Source: Desulfoprunum benzoelyticum
GTDB lineage: Bacteria; Desulfobacterota; Desulfobulbia; Desulfobulbales; Desulfocapsaceae
Direction of reading: 5' to 3'
NCBI RefSeq assembly: GCF_014201505.1
Contig: NZ_JACHEO010000014.1
Location: 1-64,000, forward strand
DNA length: 64,000 nucleotides
Shown here piece by piece: positions 8,933-17,689 of this stretch; position 1 is the stretch's first letter, and the number at the start of each line of letters is the position of its first letter. The notes beneath the pieces are model-generated. The model had not been told where the DNA came from. It did not search any database and saw nothing but the letters and a program-made list of their open reading frames with translations. The position numbers were made by a program, and so were the translations under genes.

Positions 8933-9760
8933 ATGGGGAAGATGGATAACAAAGTCGCCCTGATCACCGGTTCCGGCCGTGGTATCGGTCGCGCTGTCGC
9001 GCACAAGCTCGCCTCTGAAGGGGCCAGGATTGTCGTCAACGACCTCGACGAAGGCCCGGCTGATGAAGTCGTCGCCGAAATCAAGGCCGCCGGCGGCGAG
9101 GCAGTTGCCTGTATCGGCAATGTCACCGAAGCCGGGTTTGCCGATCGTTTCGTCAAGACCGCCCTGGACAGCTTTGGCGGTATCGATGTGATCGTCAACA
9201 ATGCCGGTTACACCATGGACGCGCTGATCGGCAAGATGACCGACGAGGCCTTCGACGCCATGTACAACGTCCACCTCAAGGCCCCGTTTCAGATCCTGCG
9301 GGCCGCATCCGGTTTCATCGTCAGCGCCGCCAGGCAGGAAGCGGAAGAGGGCAGGGAAGTCTTTCGCAAGGTGGTCAATATCTCTTCGGTTGCCGGAACC
9401 GGCGGCAACGTCGGCCAGGCCAACTATTCGTCGATGAAGGCGGGTGTTCTCGGCCTCACCAAAGCCCTCGCCAAGGAGTGGGGCCGTTACAAGGTTAACG
9501 TCAACTGCGTTGCCTTCGGTTATATCGAGACCCGTCTCACCCAGGCCACCGAGGAGAAGGTGAGCATCAAGGTGGACGGGGGGAAGGAAGCTGCTGTCGG
9601 CTTGCCTCCCAGGGTCATTGAAGGCTTCAAACGCATGATCCCGATGGGGCGCGGCGGAACTGTTGATGAGGCCGCAGGAGCTGTGTATCTGATGTGCTGT
9701 CCCGAGTCGAACTACGTCAGTGGCCAGACGCTGATCTGCGGTGGCGGATTCTCGTTATAA
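8933..9760 (+). CDS. Short-chain dehydrogenase, 3-oxoacyl-ACP/CoA reductase type
   Basis: 275-residue cytosolic SDR. The NAD(P) motif TGSGRGIGR is near the N-terminus, NNAG is in the middle, and the catalytic triad is Ser152, Tyr165 and Lys169. The sequence is closest in style to FabG/PhaB-type 3-oxoacyl-thioester reductases, with a roughly 20-residue insertion before the active-site tyrosine and a C-terminal cap typical of longer SDRs. The start at 8933 has AAGGA about 10 bases upstream; the longer frame from 8783 is unlikely. The ordinary fabG usually sits in a fab cluster; this copy is alone, so a fatty-acid or polyhydroxyalkanoate role is only inferred. Confidence 0.82.
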   Translation: MGKMDNKVALITGSGRGIGRAVAHKLASEGARIVVNDLDEGPADEVVAEIKAAGGEAVACIGNVTEAGFADRFVKTALDSFGGIDVIVNNAGYTMDALIGKMTDEAFDAMYNVHLKAPFQILRAASGFIVSAARQEAEEGREVFRKVVNISSVAGTGGNVGQANYSSMKAGVLGLTKALAKEWGRYKVNVNCVAFGYIETRLTQATEEKVSIKVDGGKEAAVGLPPRVIEGFKRMIPMGRGGTVDEAAGAVYLMCCPESNYVSGQTLICGGGFSL

Positions 9761-9834
9761 TGGTGGTATCTCGAGATCCCCCCATAGGGTGTTACCTTCT
9801 GGCAGCGTCAGGGTCCTCGTGAAGGAGAAGCGAC

Positions 9835-9954
9835 ATGGTCAAGCAAGCAAAGAATACGATTTGTCTGTGGTACGATGGCGACGCCGAGGAAGCGGCGCGG
9901 TTTTACGCCGAAACCTTTCCCGGTTCGTCCGTCGCCACGGTTACCGCCCCTGCT
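9835..9954 (+). pseudogene. Truncated PhnB/VOC-family protein (N-terminal stub)
   Basis: A good ribosome site (AAGGAG, 7 bases upstream) and ATG at 9835 start a frame whose first ~38 residues (KNTICLWYDGDAEEAARFYAETFP...) match the beginning of PhnB-like/3-demethylubiquinone methyltransferase-type VOC proteins. Those families run to about 130-160 residues. Here the match ends near 9950, where the sequence becomes the antisense of the convergent glycosyltransferase gene's last codons, and the frame continues meaninglessly to 10032. A deletion has joined the stub to the neighbouring gene end. Confidence 0.65.
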
Positions 9955-10696
9955 TCTTTTTCTGATCGGGGCGCTTGTACCAGAAGCCGCAGAGCCGGGG
10001 CGAACGGATGGCAAACGGCATCAACACCATGAAGAGGATCCAGCCGATAATCTGCAGATCCGAATACCAGCGCAATTTCCGGGCCGACGTGAAGACCGGC
10101 GGGTCGGTGATGATGGTAAACCTCTGCCCTCGGCCGCGGCCCCATTTTCTCAGTTGCCGTGACAGCAGCACTTCTTCGGCGGCATAGAGCCTGAGATCGA
10201 AACCGCCGACCGCCTGGAAGGCCTCGCGGCGGCAGAACAAAAAACTGCCGGCCGCGGTGCGGGTAACCAGGGAAATCCGCTTCCACAGACCGAGGGCGAG
10301 GCGGCCGACCGCAGTGGTCTTGCCTTCGAAACGGACCACGGCGCCGCCGCCGACGCAGCGTCCGTCGCCAAGCAGGTGCAGTGCCTTGGTCAGCAGCGCC
10401 GCCTCGATCCGGGTATCGGCATCGACAAAGACCAGATACTCCGCCGCCGTGGCAGCGGCCCCGGCATTGCGGGCCCGGGCGATCTGATTGACCGGTTCGA
10501 ACACCACCCGGTCGGCCCCGCCGGCCTTGGCCATCGCGGCGGTATCATCGCTGGAATGATTGTCCACCACGATGCACTCGCCGGGGAGATCCTGCGCCGC
10601 CATGGCCAGGCGTACCGCAGCCAGGGTGACGGGCAGTTCCTCCGCCTCGTTGTAGGCGGGAATAATGATCGCATAGACGGGCGATGCTACTGGCAT
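9941..10696 (-). CDS. Family 2 glycosyltransferase
   Basis: 251-residue GT-A fold glycosyltransferase. The N-terminus reads AIIIPAYNEAEELPVTL, followed by VVDNHSSDDT, then the metal/nucleotide-binding FVDADTR, and a GGFDLRLYAAEE segment near residue 180. One hydrophobic segment near the C-terminus may attach it to the membrane. The donor sugar and acceptor are unknown. The ATG at 10696 has a run of five G 4 bases upstream; the longer frame to 11002 overlaps another gene and is rejected. Its 3' end sits on the junction with the truncated VOC gene, so the last residues (KKKQGR) may be altered by that rearrangement. Confidence 0.82.
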   Translation of the reverse strand: MPVASPVYAIIIPAYNEAEELPVTLAAVRLAMAAQDLPGECIVVDNHSSDDTAAMAKAGGADRVVFEPVNQIARARNAGAAATAAEYLVFVDADTRIEAALLTKALHLLGDGRCVGGGAVVRFEGKTTAVGRLALGLWKRISLVTRTAAGSFLFCRREAFQAVGGFDLRLYAAEEVLLSRQLRKWGRGRGQRFTIITDPPVFTSARKLRWYSDLQIIGWILFMVLMPFAIRSPRLCGFWYKRPDQKKKQGR

Positions 10697-10779
10697 ATAT
10701 CCCCCGTGCGGTGAAGGGATGAAGCGGCGGGAACGTTGATCATGGGCAGAGCGGCCACAGGATGGGCTGCATACGTTTC

Positions 10780-11136
10780 TTATCTGTACAAAACAAGCCC
10801 ACAGTTTTGACACTTTTTTTGCGGGGGGAAGCTGATACTGCTGAGGGGTGTATAGTTGTCTTTGGTAACCGTCTGAACAAAGAAGCAGGAATTGCATCGA
10901 GGACATTTCACTCTCTGCAATCTGTTCTGAACAAACATGCCGAACAAGAACAAGAAGGCTGGAAGAATGAGAGGGACCCAGGTTTTGTATCGCTCTATAC
11001 ATGCCATTGTCAACGCCAGAACTGGAACAAAGGAAAAAAGGATGGAGACAAATATCCGTCTCAGCTTTCTGATCTCAGCCAGGCCTCTGTTTATTTCCTG
11101 GATGGATGCCTTCATCGAATGGCCCTTGCTCAGCAT
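10780..11136 (-). CDS. Small membrane protein with zinc ribbon
   Basis: 118 residues: an amphipathic N-terminal region, two closely spaced hydrophobic segments (about residues 30-45 and 52-68), then a C-terminal zinc ribbon built from CPRC and CQNC. The overall plan is a two-helix membrane anchor with a cytosolic metal-binding tail. No family name is recognised. The start at 11136 has GAGGA 3 bases upstream; the ATG at 11115 (AAGGG, 7 bases upstream) is an alternative. It is 83 bases upstream of, and on the same strand as, the glycosyltransferase and could be co-transcribed. Confidence 0.6.
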   Translation of the reverse strand: MLSKGHSMKASIQEINRGLAEIRKLRRIFVSILFSFVPVLALTMACIERYKTWVPLILPAFLFLFGMFVQNRLQRVKCPRCNSCFFVQTVTKDNYTPLSSISFPPQKKCQNCGLVLYR

Positions 11137-11357
11137 CGGTCCTCAGACGCCCCGGCTTCGACTGTCGCCTGCTGCCGTCCGATCGATCTGCCGGCTCGGC
11201 ATGTATTCACCGATGTACCCATTTACACGTATGGCTTTGGTGTCGGTCCCGTCTTCTCGCAAGGCTGTTGCTCAGAGAAAAAAGCACTCTACTGTTTGTG
11301 TCAATCAGGTCTTCCGCCAGCAGATATAGTTCTTGACCCACCCCCCACGCCGCGTGT

Positions 11358-11729
11358 CTAAGCACCGATAAGCGGAAGCTCCTTTTCAACGGTGAAGTAT
11401 ACGAGAAACGTTGGCTCCTCGTTGTCGTCGTTCAACTTGCGGCGTTTGATTTTTTTCACCAGTTCCGGATTATTTTCCTCACGGGTCTTTTTTAAATACA
11501 GCCTTTTCCCTTGAAACCCTGCTCCCTCTTCCACAAACAGGAAGGTCGCCGATGGGTTGGATTGCAGGTTGTGATGGGTGAGGCGGTCGCGCATGATAAA
11601 GGTCACGGTTTCCTTTTCTAAAAAATGCGGACGCGAATATATCGCCGCATTGACCTTGCCGTTGCTGTCGGCTGTGGCCAACACGCCGAATCCTTTTGAG
11701 TTTTCGAAGTATTCCTGTAATTCTTTCAT
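11358..11729 (-). CDS. Pyridoxamine 5'-phosphate oxidase-like flavin-binding protein
   Basis: 123-residue protein of the PPOX/split-barrel fold. The N-terminus (FENSKGFGVLATADSNGKVNAAIYSRP) and the later TFLFVEEG and LYLKKTREE segments are typical of the FMN- or F420-binding PPOX-like group. The true PdxH signature is absent, so a role in vitamin B6 synthesis is unlikely; flavin-linked reduction or FMN storage is possible. An AGGGAAAAT ribosome site precedes the ATG. A second PPOX-like protein lies at 27889-28350. Confidence 0.75.
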   Translation of the reverse strand: MKELQEYFENSKGFGVLATADSNGKVNAAIYSRPHFLEKETVTFIMRDRLTHHNLQSNPSATFLFVEEGAGFQGKRLYLKKTREENNPELVKKIKRRKLNDDNEEPTFLVYFTVEKELPLIGA

Positions 11730-11900
11730 GATTTTCCCTGGTCTGGAGTTGAGAGTTGCAGTTATTGTCCCTTATTGATTGATGGGCGTTCAGCGTTGGA
11801 CAATACCATAAAAAAATCAAAAAATATCAACATAACAACGAATCGGCGGCCTTCGACGGATACGTTCTCTGATCAGGGACTGCACAGATACATGGATATC

Positions 11901-12164
11901 TCATGACCCCATCATCAGTTTCTGCGCGATTGCCTCGGCACTCTCGCCGGCGAACCCTGCCCGGTATCCCCTGGCGAACTCGCGCTGATCATCGTCGCCA
12001 TCGAGGGCAAGATACTGTTGATGCTCGGCCTCGGCACCGAACGAACTGCCATGGAAATGACGATACAGTCCGAGAATATAGCCGGAGACGAATGCGTAGT
12101 ACTCACTGATCGCTGATAGCGTCTGTGCCGCGCCCAGGTTGTGCTGGAACTCATTTTCTGTCAT
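11901..12164 (-). CDS. Hypothetical small protein
   Basis: 87 residues, acidic, with no membrane segment or cysteine motif. The composition (regular Ala/Glu/Tyr-rich helices, LGAAQTLSAISEYYAFVSGY) looks like a real helical protein. The ribosome site is weak. No family is recognised. It is divergent from the radical SAM gene at 12333. Confidence 0.45.
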   Translation of the reverse strand: MTENEFQHNLGAAQTLSAISEYYAFVSGYILGLYRHFHGSSFGAEAEHQQYLALDGDDDQREFARGYRAGFAGESAEAIAQKLMMGS

Positions 12165-12332
12165 AGTATCGCATCATATTGAGTTTTTTCCGACCCATTG
12201 CATCGGGATAATGGGTGTGGATCAAGGGGTGATGACAGAACCGGTGTCCCGGTTCTCTCCCGATTTGCAGGCGAAACCGGCTTTGTCGACATCGCCGATC
12301 GCCCCGCGGTGCTCTGCACAGGTTATGCGCTT

Positions 12333-13607
12333 ATGAAGATTCTGCTTATTTCGGCCAATACGGAACAGTTCAACATGCCGGCAATGCCGCTCGGTCTTGC
12401 GTGTGTCGTCGAGGCAACGCGAAATGCCGGCCACCACGTTACCATGCTTGATCTGATGTTTCAAATCGATGTCCATACGGCACTGCAGACCGTCATTATG
12501 GAAGTCCGTCCGGAGTGTATCGGTATTTCCGTGCGGAACATCGATGATCAAAATATCGGGACCAGGAATTTTCTCCTCGATAAAGTGAAGGAAGTCGTCG
12601 CCGTCTGCCGGCAGCTGACCGCTGTCCCGATTGTCCTGGGCGGCGCCGGGTACAGCATGTATCCGGAGAGCGCGTTGGCCTATCTCGGTGCGGATTTCGG
12701 CATCGAGGGGGAAGGGGAAACAGCCTTCCCGGCGCTGCTGACCCAATTGGAGAACCACGGCGATCTTTCCCGGATACCGGGGCTGTATTCTCGAGAGCAT
12801 GGATTGCATCAGGGCAGAATCTGCAGCGACAATCTCGACCAGTTCCCATTGCCGGGAACGAACATCCTTTCGGCTTCCGCCTCCCAGAGCCATGATCCCT
12901 GGATTCCGGTGCAGACCAGGCGCGGCTGCGCCCTCAAATGCAGTTATTGTTCAACTGCCACCATTGAGGGCTCCATCCTGCGCCAACGCTCCCCGGGCAT
13001 TGTCGCCGACTGGCTCGAGCGGTGGGTGACGGCTGGATATGCACATTTTTTCTTCGTCGACAACACCTTCAATCTCCCTCCGGCCTATGCCAAATCGCTT
13101 TGCTGCCGGATAGTAGAGAAGAACCTGGCTATGCGCTGGCGGTGCATCGTTTACCCGAAAAATGTCGACGATGAACTGGTTCGGCTCATGTCCGCCGCCG
13201 GCTGCCGGCAGATCAGCCTGGGGTTCGAGAGCGGTTCCGAGCCGATACTCAAAAATCTGAACAAGCACTACAACCTGGAAGATATACGGGCGACTTCATC
13301 GCTGTTTGCCAGGCACGGCATCGAACGCATGGGTTTTCTCCTGTTGGGTGGCCCTGGTGAAACCCGGGAATCGGTGGAGGAAAGTCTTGCCTTTGCCGAT
13401 TCTCTGGAACTCGAGGCGTTGAAGGTGACGGTCGGCATACGCATCTATCCCGGCACCCAGCTGGAGGGGATTGCCAGGGACCAGGGGGTTATTACCTCGA
13501 CAAGCAATCTGCTGTTCCCACATTTTTACCTGGCGCCCGCTTTGGAAGAGTGGCTTCCTGAAAGGCTGAAGGAATGGGGGAAGTCCCGCCCCTCCGTCAT
13601 TATGTGA
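12333..13607 (+). CDS. B12-binding-domain radical SAM protein
   Basis: 424-residue enzyme of the BchE/cobalamin-dependent radical SAM class. Residues 1-140 form a Rossmann-like cobalamin-binding domain (MKILLISANT at the start; VLGGAGYSMYPE about 101-112); no DxHxxG motif is seen, so binding may be base-on or degenerate. The radical SAM core carries the cluster motif Cys199-x3-Cys203-x2-Cys206, then FGFE-type and GGPGETRE loops typical of the family. The substrate is unknown; relatives methylate or rearrange lipids, hopanoids and tetrapyrroles. The start at 12333 is chosen because homologous proteins begin at MKILLI-like sequence; the ribosome site is poor. It stands alone between a divergent small gene and the convergent tamB. 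Confidence 0.8.
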   Translation: MKILLISANTEQFNMPAMPLGLACVVEATRNAGHHVTMLDLMFQIDVHTALQTVIMEVRPECIGISVRNIDDQNIGTRNFLLDKVKEVVAVCRQLTAVPIVLGGAGYSMYPESALAYLGADFGIEGEGETAFPALLTQLENHGDLSRIPGLYSREHGLHQGRICSDNLDQFPLPGTNILSASASQSHDPWIPVQTRRGCALKCSYCSTATIEGSILRQRSPGIVADWLERWVTAGYAHFFFVDNTFNLPPAYAKSLCCRIVEKNLAMRWRCIVYPKNVDDELVRLMSAAGCRQISLGFESGSEPILKNLNKHYNLEDIRATSSLFARHGIERMGFLLLGGPGETRESVEESLAFADSLELEALKVTVGIRIYPGTQLEGIARDQGVITSTSNLLFPHFYLAPALEEWLPERLKEWGKSRPSVIM

Positions 13608-13669
13608 GCCGGAGGAAACAAGGGGCGCCACAGGGCGGCGCAGGCAGGCGGCAGCCGATGCTCCGCTGA

Positions 13670-16600
13670 TCAGTAATCCCATTTGAACTGCAGACCGGCT
13701 TTGTTATCGATCTCGGTACTTTCGCTGGTCGCCTTGATATGCGGCGTCAGTTCGATTTCCACCTCGACCCCGGTCGAACCGGGCGCTGTTCCCCGCTTGG
13801 TGCCGACATACACCCCTTCGGTCAGATATTTGCCGACCTCGACGTTGGGCCCGCCCTCGCCGCCTTCGACCCGCATCACATCGGCACCGAGTGACTTGCG
13901 GAGAGATCCCACCACGTTCAGCCCGCCGCCCTTGCCCGCCAGCTCGGCCGCGGCAGCGGCGAGCTGCAGTGCCTCGAACGTGCTCAGACTGCCCTGGGCC
14001 TTGCCGAACAGGACCCGCGACAGGATTTCATCCTGCGGCATATCGGGAACGGAGGTCAGCGCCAGTTTGACGTCGCTGGCCGGCCCGGTCAGGGCTGCCG
14101 TCACCAGCAGGTCTTCGACCGTGTAGACCCCGACGATGTCGAGGAGCGGATCGGGCGGCTGCCCGCCGAGAAAGGAGATCTGCGACTCGCGGATGGAAAA
14201 GGTCTTGCCGAGGACGTCGAGCCGGCCGCGCCGCGCCCGCAGCTCGCCGACGATTTTCGGAGAGTCCGCCGCCCCGCTGATATCGAGACGTCCGCCCCAT
14301 TCGGAATCGAGTCCCTTGCCGCGCAGGAACAGCCGCCCCGGAATCTTCACCGTGGCATCGAGGATGGCGGTGAACGGGGCGGTCGCGTCCTGCTTCTCTG
14401 CCGTCGCTTCCCGGCCGGGTTGGTCCAGGTAGACGACATCGAGCTGCGGCACCGACGCGGGCAGGGCAACCGCCAGGTCAACCTCGCCATGGGATACCGT
14501 GATCTCGCTGTCGATTGTGGCGGCATTGCTATCGCCGGCCACGCTCAGATTTATGTCGGTCCAGAGCTGCAGCTCATCCATGCGGACGACTGCAGCGTCG
14601 CGCATGGTGATTTCCCCGCGATAGGTCACGGCTGCGGCATCGCCCAGGACAACCTCGGCGTGGCCGGTCAATGTGCCTTTGCCGCCGTCATCGGCTGAAA
14701 GTTCGGTAATCCGCATGCCGCCCCGGTCGAACCGGCCGTCGAGGCGGATATGGCGCAGCAGGGTGCCGAACTGCAGATTCTCGTAGCTGCCGTCCTCCAG
14801 GGTCAGCACCCCTTCCCAGGAGGGATCGCTGAGGCTGCCGGACAGGTCGGCGACCAGCTTGATCCGGCCGGACAGCAAGTGGTCGGGGAGGGGAACATAG
14901 GGCCAGAACCGGGCAATCTCGCTGTCCAGGTCGGCGTGGACCGAAAGCGGCGCATCGGCATCGATTCCCCCCTGCCCCTTGAGGAGCGACAGGTTGATCG
15001 GCACCAGCGCCCGGGCCTCGATATCCCGGCGGTCCTCATGCCCCAGCGACAGCTGCGCCTCCGCTTGCCTCTCGCGCACAGTGCCGGCGAGATGGAGGCT
15101 GAACGGCGGCGCCTGCGGGTTGCCGGCGATCCGGATATCCTTCATCGTCCCGGAGAGTTCCGCCTGCGGCGCCTTTCCTGCCCGTTCGTTCACCCTGGCG
15201 GTGAGCGACAGGGTGCCCGCCAGATCCTGCTGGCCGAAGACGGCCGCCCAGGGGCCAAGGGCAAGATCGCGGAGATCGGCACGGAGGTCGAACTCCCTTT
15301 CCGGTACCAGGTGGAGCGTGGCGTCGATCAGACCATCCTCGAGCGCGAGCGTGGCCGTCGCATCGAGCGTTCCTGTGGTCGATCTGGTCACCTGCAGCGG
15401 CCGGGGCACAGAAACCATCTGGTGAGCGATATCGGCGTCGAATCGGTCGACCGACACGCGGACATCACCCTCCAGGTCAAGATCGGCGGAGGCAGCAAGC
15501 GTCAGCGGCAATCGGTCCTCGATCCGGCCGGCGGTCTCGACGCTCAGGCGCATCTTCCCGGGCGTGCCCTGCAGCGCCGCCTCCAGCCGCTCGACCACCG
15601 TCTGTCCGGCCGTCATCCCCGTACCGTCAAGCTGCAGAGTCATCACCGGCTCACCGAGGGCGTCGTCAACCCGACCATGTAAGGCCAGCCGGTCGATGGC
15701 TGGCGGGTTGCCACCGTCGCCGGCCGCCAGGCGCAGGCCGTTGCCCGCCGCGTCGAGATCGATCCGCTGTCGGCCCTCGACCGGCAGAAAATCGATGTTC
15801 GCCTCGAGCCTGCCGGCGGCGAGCGGCACTCCCAGATCGCCCAGCAGTCCAGCGTCGAGCCGCGCCAGCTTGACTGCCCCGCGCACCGGCAGATCGTTGC
15901 CGGGCAGCTCGAAGCGGCCGGCGAGATCCAGCCCCTCGCCGTTCAGGGTCATGGCCAGCTGCACGCCCTCGGGTGGGAGAACGGCATCGACATCCAGCCG
16001 GTAGGGATTGTCGAGCACCAGAACCTCGAGTCGGTTCTGCAGTGCCAGCACCTGCTTCTCCGACCAGGTCAGGGTCGAGGCCAGCTCGATGTTGTCGAAC
16101 CGTCTGCCGGCGGTCTCGAGCGCCGCTGCCGTCAGCCGGATGGTGCCGGCCGGGGCGGTCACCGGACCTTCAAGCGCAACCTTCAGCCGGGCATCCGCGG
16201 GCAGGGTCACCCCGGCGGCCGGGGGGAGGGCGCCGGGCTGGACCGCAACCTCAGCGGCGACTTTCATCTCCTTGAAGTCCTCCATCACATCGATGGTGGC
16301 CGTACCTGTTACCGTCGCCAGATCGAGGCGATCGATGGTTATCCCCATGTCCAACTGCGGCGACATCTTGAGCCGAGCGGCAATTGCCGGTTCGGGCCCG
16401 ACCAGTCGATCGAGATCCGCATTCCCGAAGGCAAGACCGCGGCCGGTAATGGCGATATCGGCCTGGCCGCCGCCGGCGGCGCTCCAGTCGACATCGGTGA
16501 CGGCGACATGGCCAGCGCCGCTCAGCTCCAAACCGGTGAGGGCTGTGACAACCGACAGATCGGCGATTTCCGCCTCCAGGCTGGCCCCGATACGGCTGGC

Positions 16601-17689
16601 CGCCAGGTCGACGTCGGCCTTGACCGACACGGCCAGCAGATCCGGCCTGGCAAGATCGAACCGGGTGAGCGCCAGCCGCTTGGCCGCCGTATCGAACCGG
16701 CCGGCCAGATCGACCCCGAATGCCCCCCGCAGCGGCGCCGGCACCTGCTCCGCCAGTTTTCCCAGGGTGGTCACCGCGCCGGCATAGGAAAAGCTTATCT
16801 CCTTGTCGCCCAGTTCTATTCCGATCTGACCGGAGAGTTCGGCCATATCGGCGGCGGCCAAGGCCAGGTCGCCCTGCCACGTGTCGGCAGGACCCTCGCC
16901 TTGCAGGGAAACGGTGATATCGGCAGCTTCCTCCGGCCGTACCCCGGCCAGGGTCATGACCATTCCGGCTCGCCCGATGCGACCGTCGACCTCTGCCTCC
17001 AGCTCCCTGCTGTCGGCCTTGAAGGCTAGTCTAGCACGAAGTCGGTCGCCACTGCCGGCAAGCGGGGTCAGGGCAAGGGAAAAATCGGTCGTCAGATCCT
17101 GTGCCGCCGCCGCCGAGGCTTCGAGAGCATAGGTGAACACGCTGCCGCTGGCCGGATCGGTAAGACGGATATCCGGCAGGGCGAGTTGCCCCAGGCGAAG
17201 CGCCAGCGGCAGGTCCAGCGGCCCGCTGTCGCCTGGGGGTTCTTTCTGGTCCTGGGCGGCGGTGCCGCTATGGGGGAGAACGACCGCCAGGCTGGCGGCG
17301 GCAAGACGATCGATCTGGATGGTACCGCCGAGGAGCGCCCGCGGCGACCACAACAGCTCCAACCGCCGTATTTCGACCTCGAGGCCGGTTGCTTCCATCT
17401 CCAGGGCCAGGTGGTCGAGGCTGAGACCGGTCCACAGGCTGCCGCGAATTCCTTCCGTCTCGAATCGGCCGTCGATCGCCGCTCCTACCGTGCGATTGAT
17501 CGTCGGCGCGGCGAAACGGAGAACCGGCCCGGTGCCGGCCAGCACCAGCACCAGTCCAGCCAGGACGAAGAGGGCAACAAGGCCATACAGCAGGCGCCGC
17601 AGCCACCGCCGGCCGGCCGGTTTTGTCCCGCTTGTGGCCGGACTGCCCGGGGGCTGGTCGAAACTATCATTGCCTGGCTGAGTATCCAT
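13670..17689 (-). CDS. tamB: Translocation and assembly module subunit TamB
   Basis: 1339-residue AsmA/TamB-type protein. A cytosolic Pro-rich tail is followed by one transmembrane anchor at about residues 31-52, a very long stretch of repeating beta-strands with an alternating hydrophobic pattern (the lipid-carrying groove), and a C-terminal DUF490/TamB domain ending in aromatic GLQFKWDY, as usual for the family. It bridges the inner membrane and the TamA barrel, and in current models carries phospholipids or assists outer-membrane protein insertion. The length matches E. coli TamB (about 1260). It starts one base inside the tamA stop (TGATG), so translation is coupled. Confidence 0.92.
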   Translation of the reverse strand: MDTQPGNDSFDQPPGSPATSGTKPAGRRWLRRLLYGLVALFVLAGLVLVLAGTGPVLRFAAPTINRTVGAAIDGRFETEGIRGSLWTGLSLDHLALEMEATGLEVEIRRLELLWSPRALLGGTIQIDRLAAASLAVVLPHSGTAAQDQKEPPGDSGPLDLPLALRLGQLALPDIRLTDPASGSVFTYALEASAAAAQDLTTDFSLALTPLAGSGDRLRARLAFKADSRELEAEVDGRIGRAGMVMTLAGVRPEEAADITVSLQGEGPADTWQGDLALAAADMAELSGQIGIELGDKEISFSYAGAVTTLGKLAEQVPAPLRGAFGVDLAGRFDTAAKRLALTRFDLARPDLLAVSVKADVDLAASRIGASLEAEIADLSVVTALTGLELSGAGHVAVTDVDWSAAGGGQADIAITGRGLAFGNADLDRLVGPEPAIAARLKMSPQLDMGITIDRLDLATVTGTATIDVMEDFKEMKVAAEVAVQPGALPPAAGVTLPADARLKVALEGPVTAPAGTIRLTAAALETAGRRFDNIELASTLTWSEKQVLALQNRLEVLVLDNPYRLDVDAVLPPEGVQLAMTLNGEGLDLAGRFELPGNDLPVRGAVKLARLDAGLLGDLGVPLAAGRLEANIDFLPVEGRQRIDLDAAGNGLRLAAGDGGNPPAIDRLALHGRVDDALGEPVMTLQLDGTGMTAGQTVVERLEAALQGTPGKMRLSVETAGRIEDRLPLTLAASADLDLEGDVRVSVDRFDADIAHQMVSVPRPLQVTRSTTGTLDATATLALEDGLIDATLHLVPEREFDLRADLRDLALGPWAAVFGQQDLAGTLSLTARVNERAGKAPQAELSGTMKDIRIAGNPQAPPFSLHLAGTVRERQAEAQLSLGHEDRRDIEARALVPINLSLLKGQGGIDADAPLSVHADLDSEIARFWPYVPLPDHLLSGRIKLVADLSGSLSDPSWEGVLTLEDGSYENLQFGTLLRHIRLDGRFDRGGMRITELSADDGGKGTLTGHAEVVLGDAAAVTYRGEITMRDAAVVRMDELQLWTDINLSVAGDSNAATIDSEITVSHGEVDLAVALPASVPQLDVVYLDQPGREATAEKQDATAPFTAILDATVKIPGRLFLRGKGLDSEWGGRLDISGAADSPKIVGELRARRGRLDVLGKTFSIRESQISFLGGQPPDPLLDIVGVYTVEDLLVTAALTGPASDVKLALTSVPDMPQDEILSRVLFGKAQGSLSTFEALQLAAAAAELAGKGGGLNVVGSLRKSLGADVMRVEGGEGGPNVEVGKYLTEGVYVGTKRGTAPGSTGVEVEIELTPHIKATSESTEIDNKAGLQFKWDY

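Noticed and set aside
14750-15682. 310-codon open frame on the plus strand
   Set aside because: Antisense shadow of tamB; no start signal.
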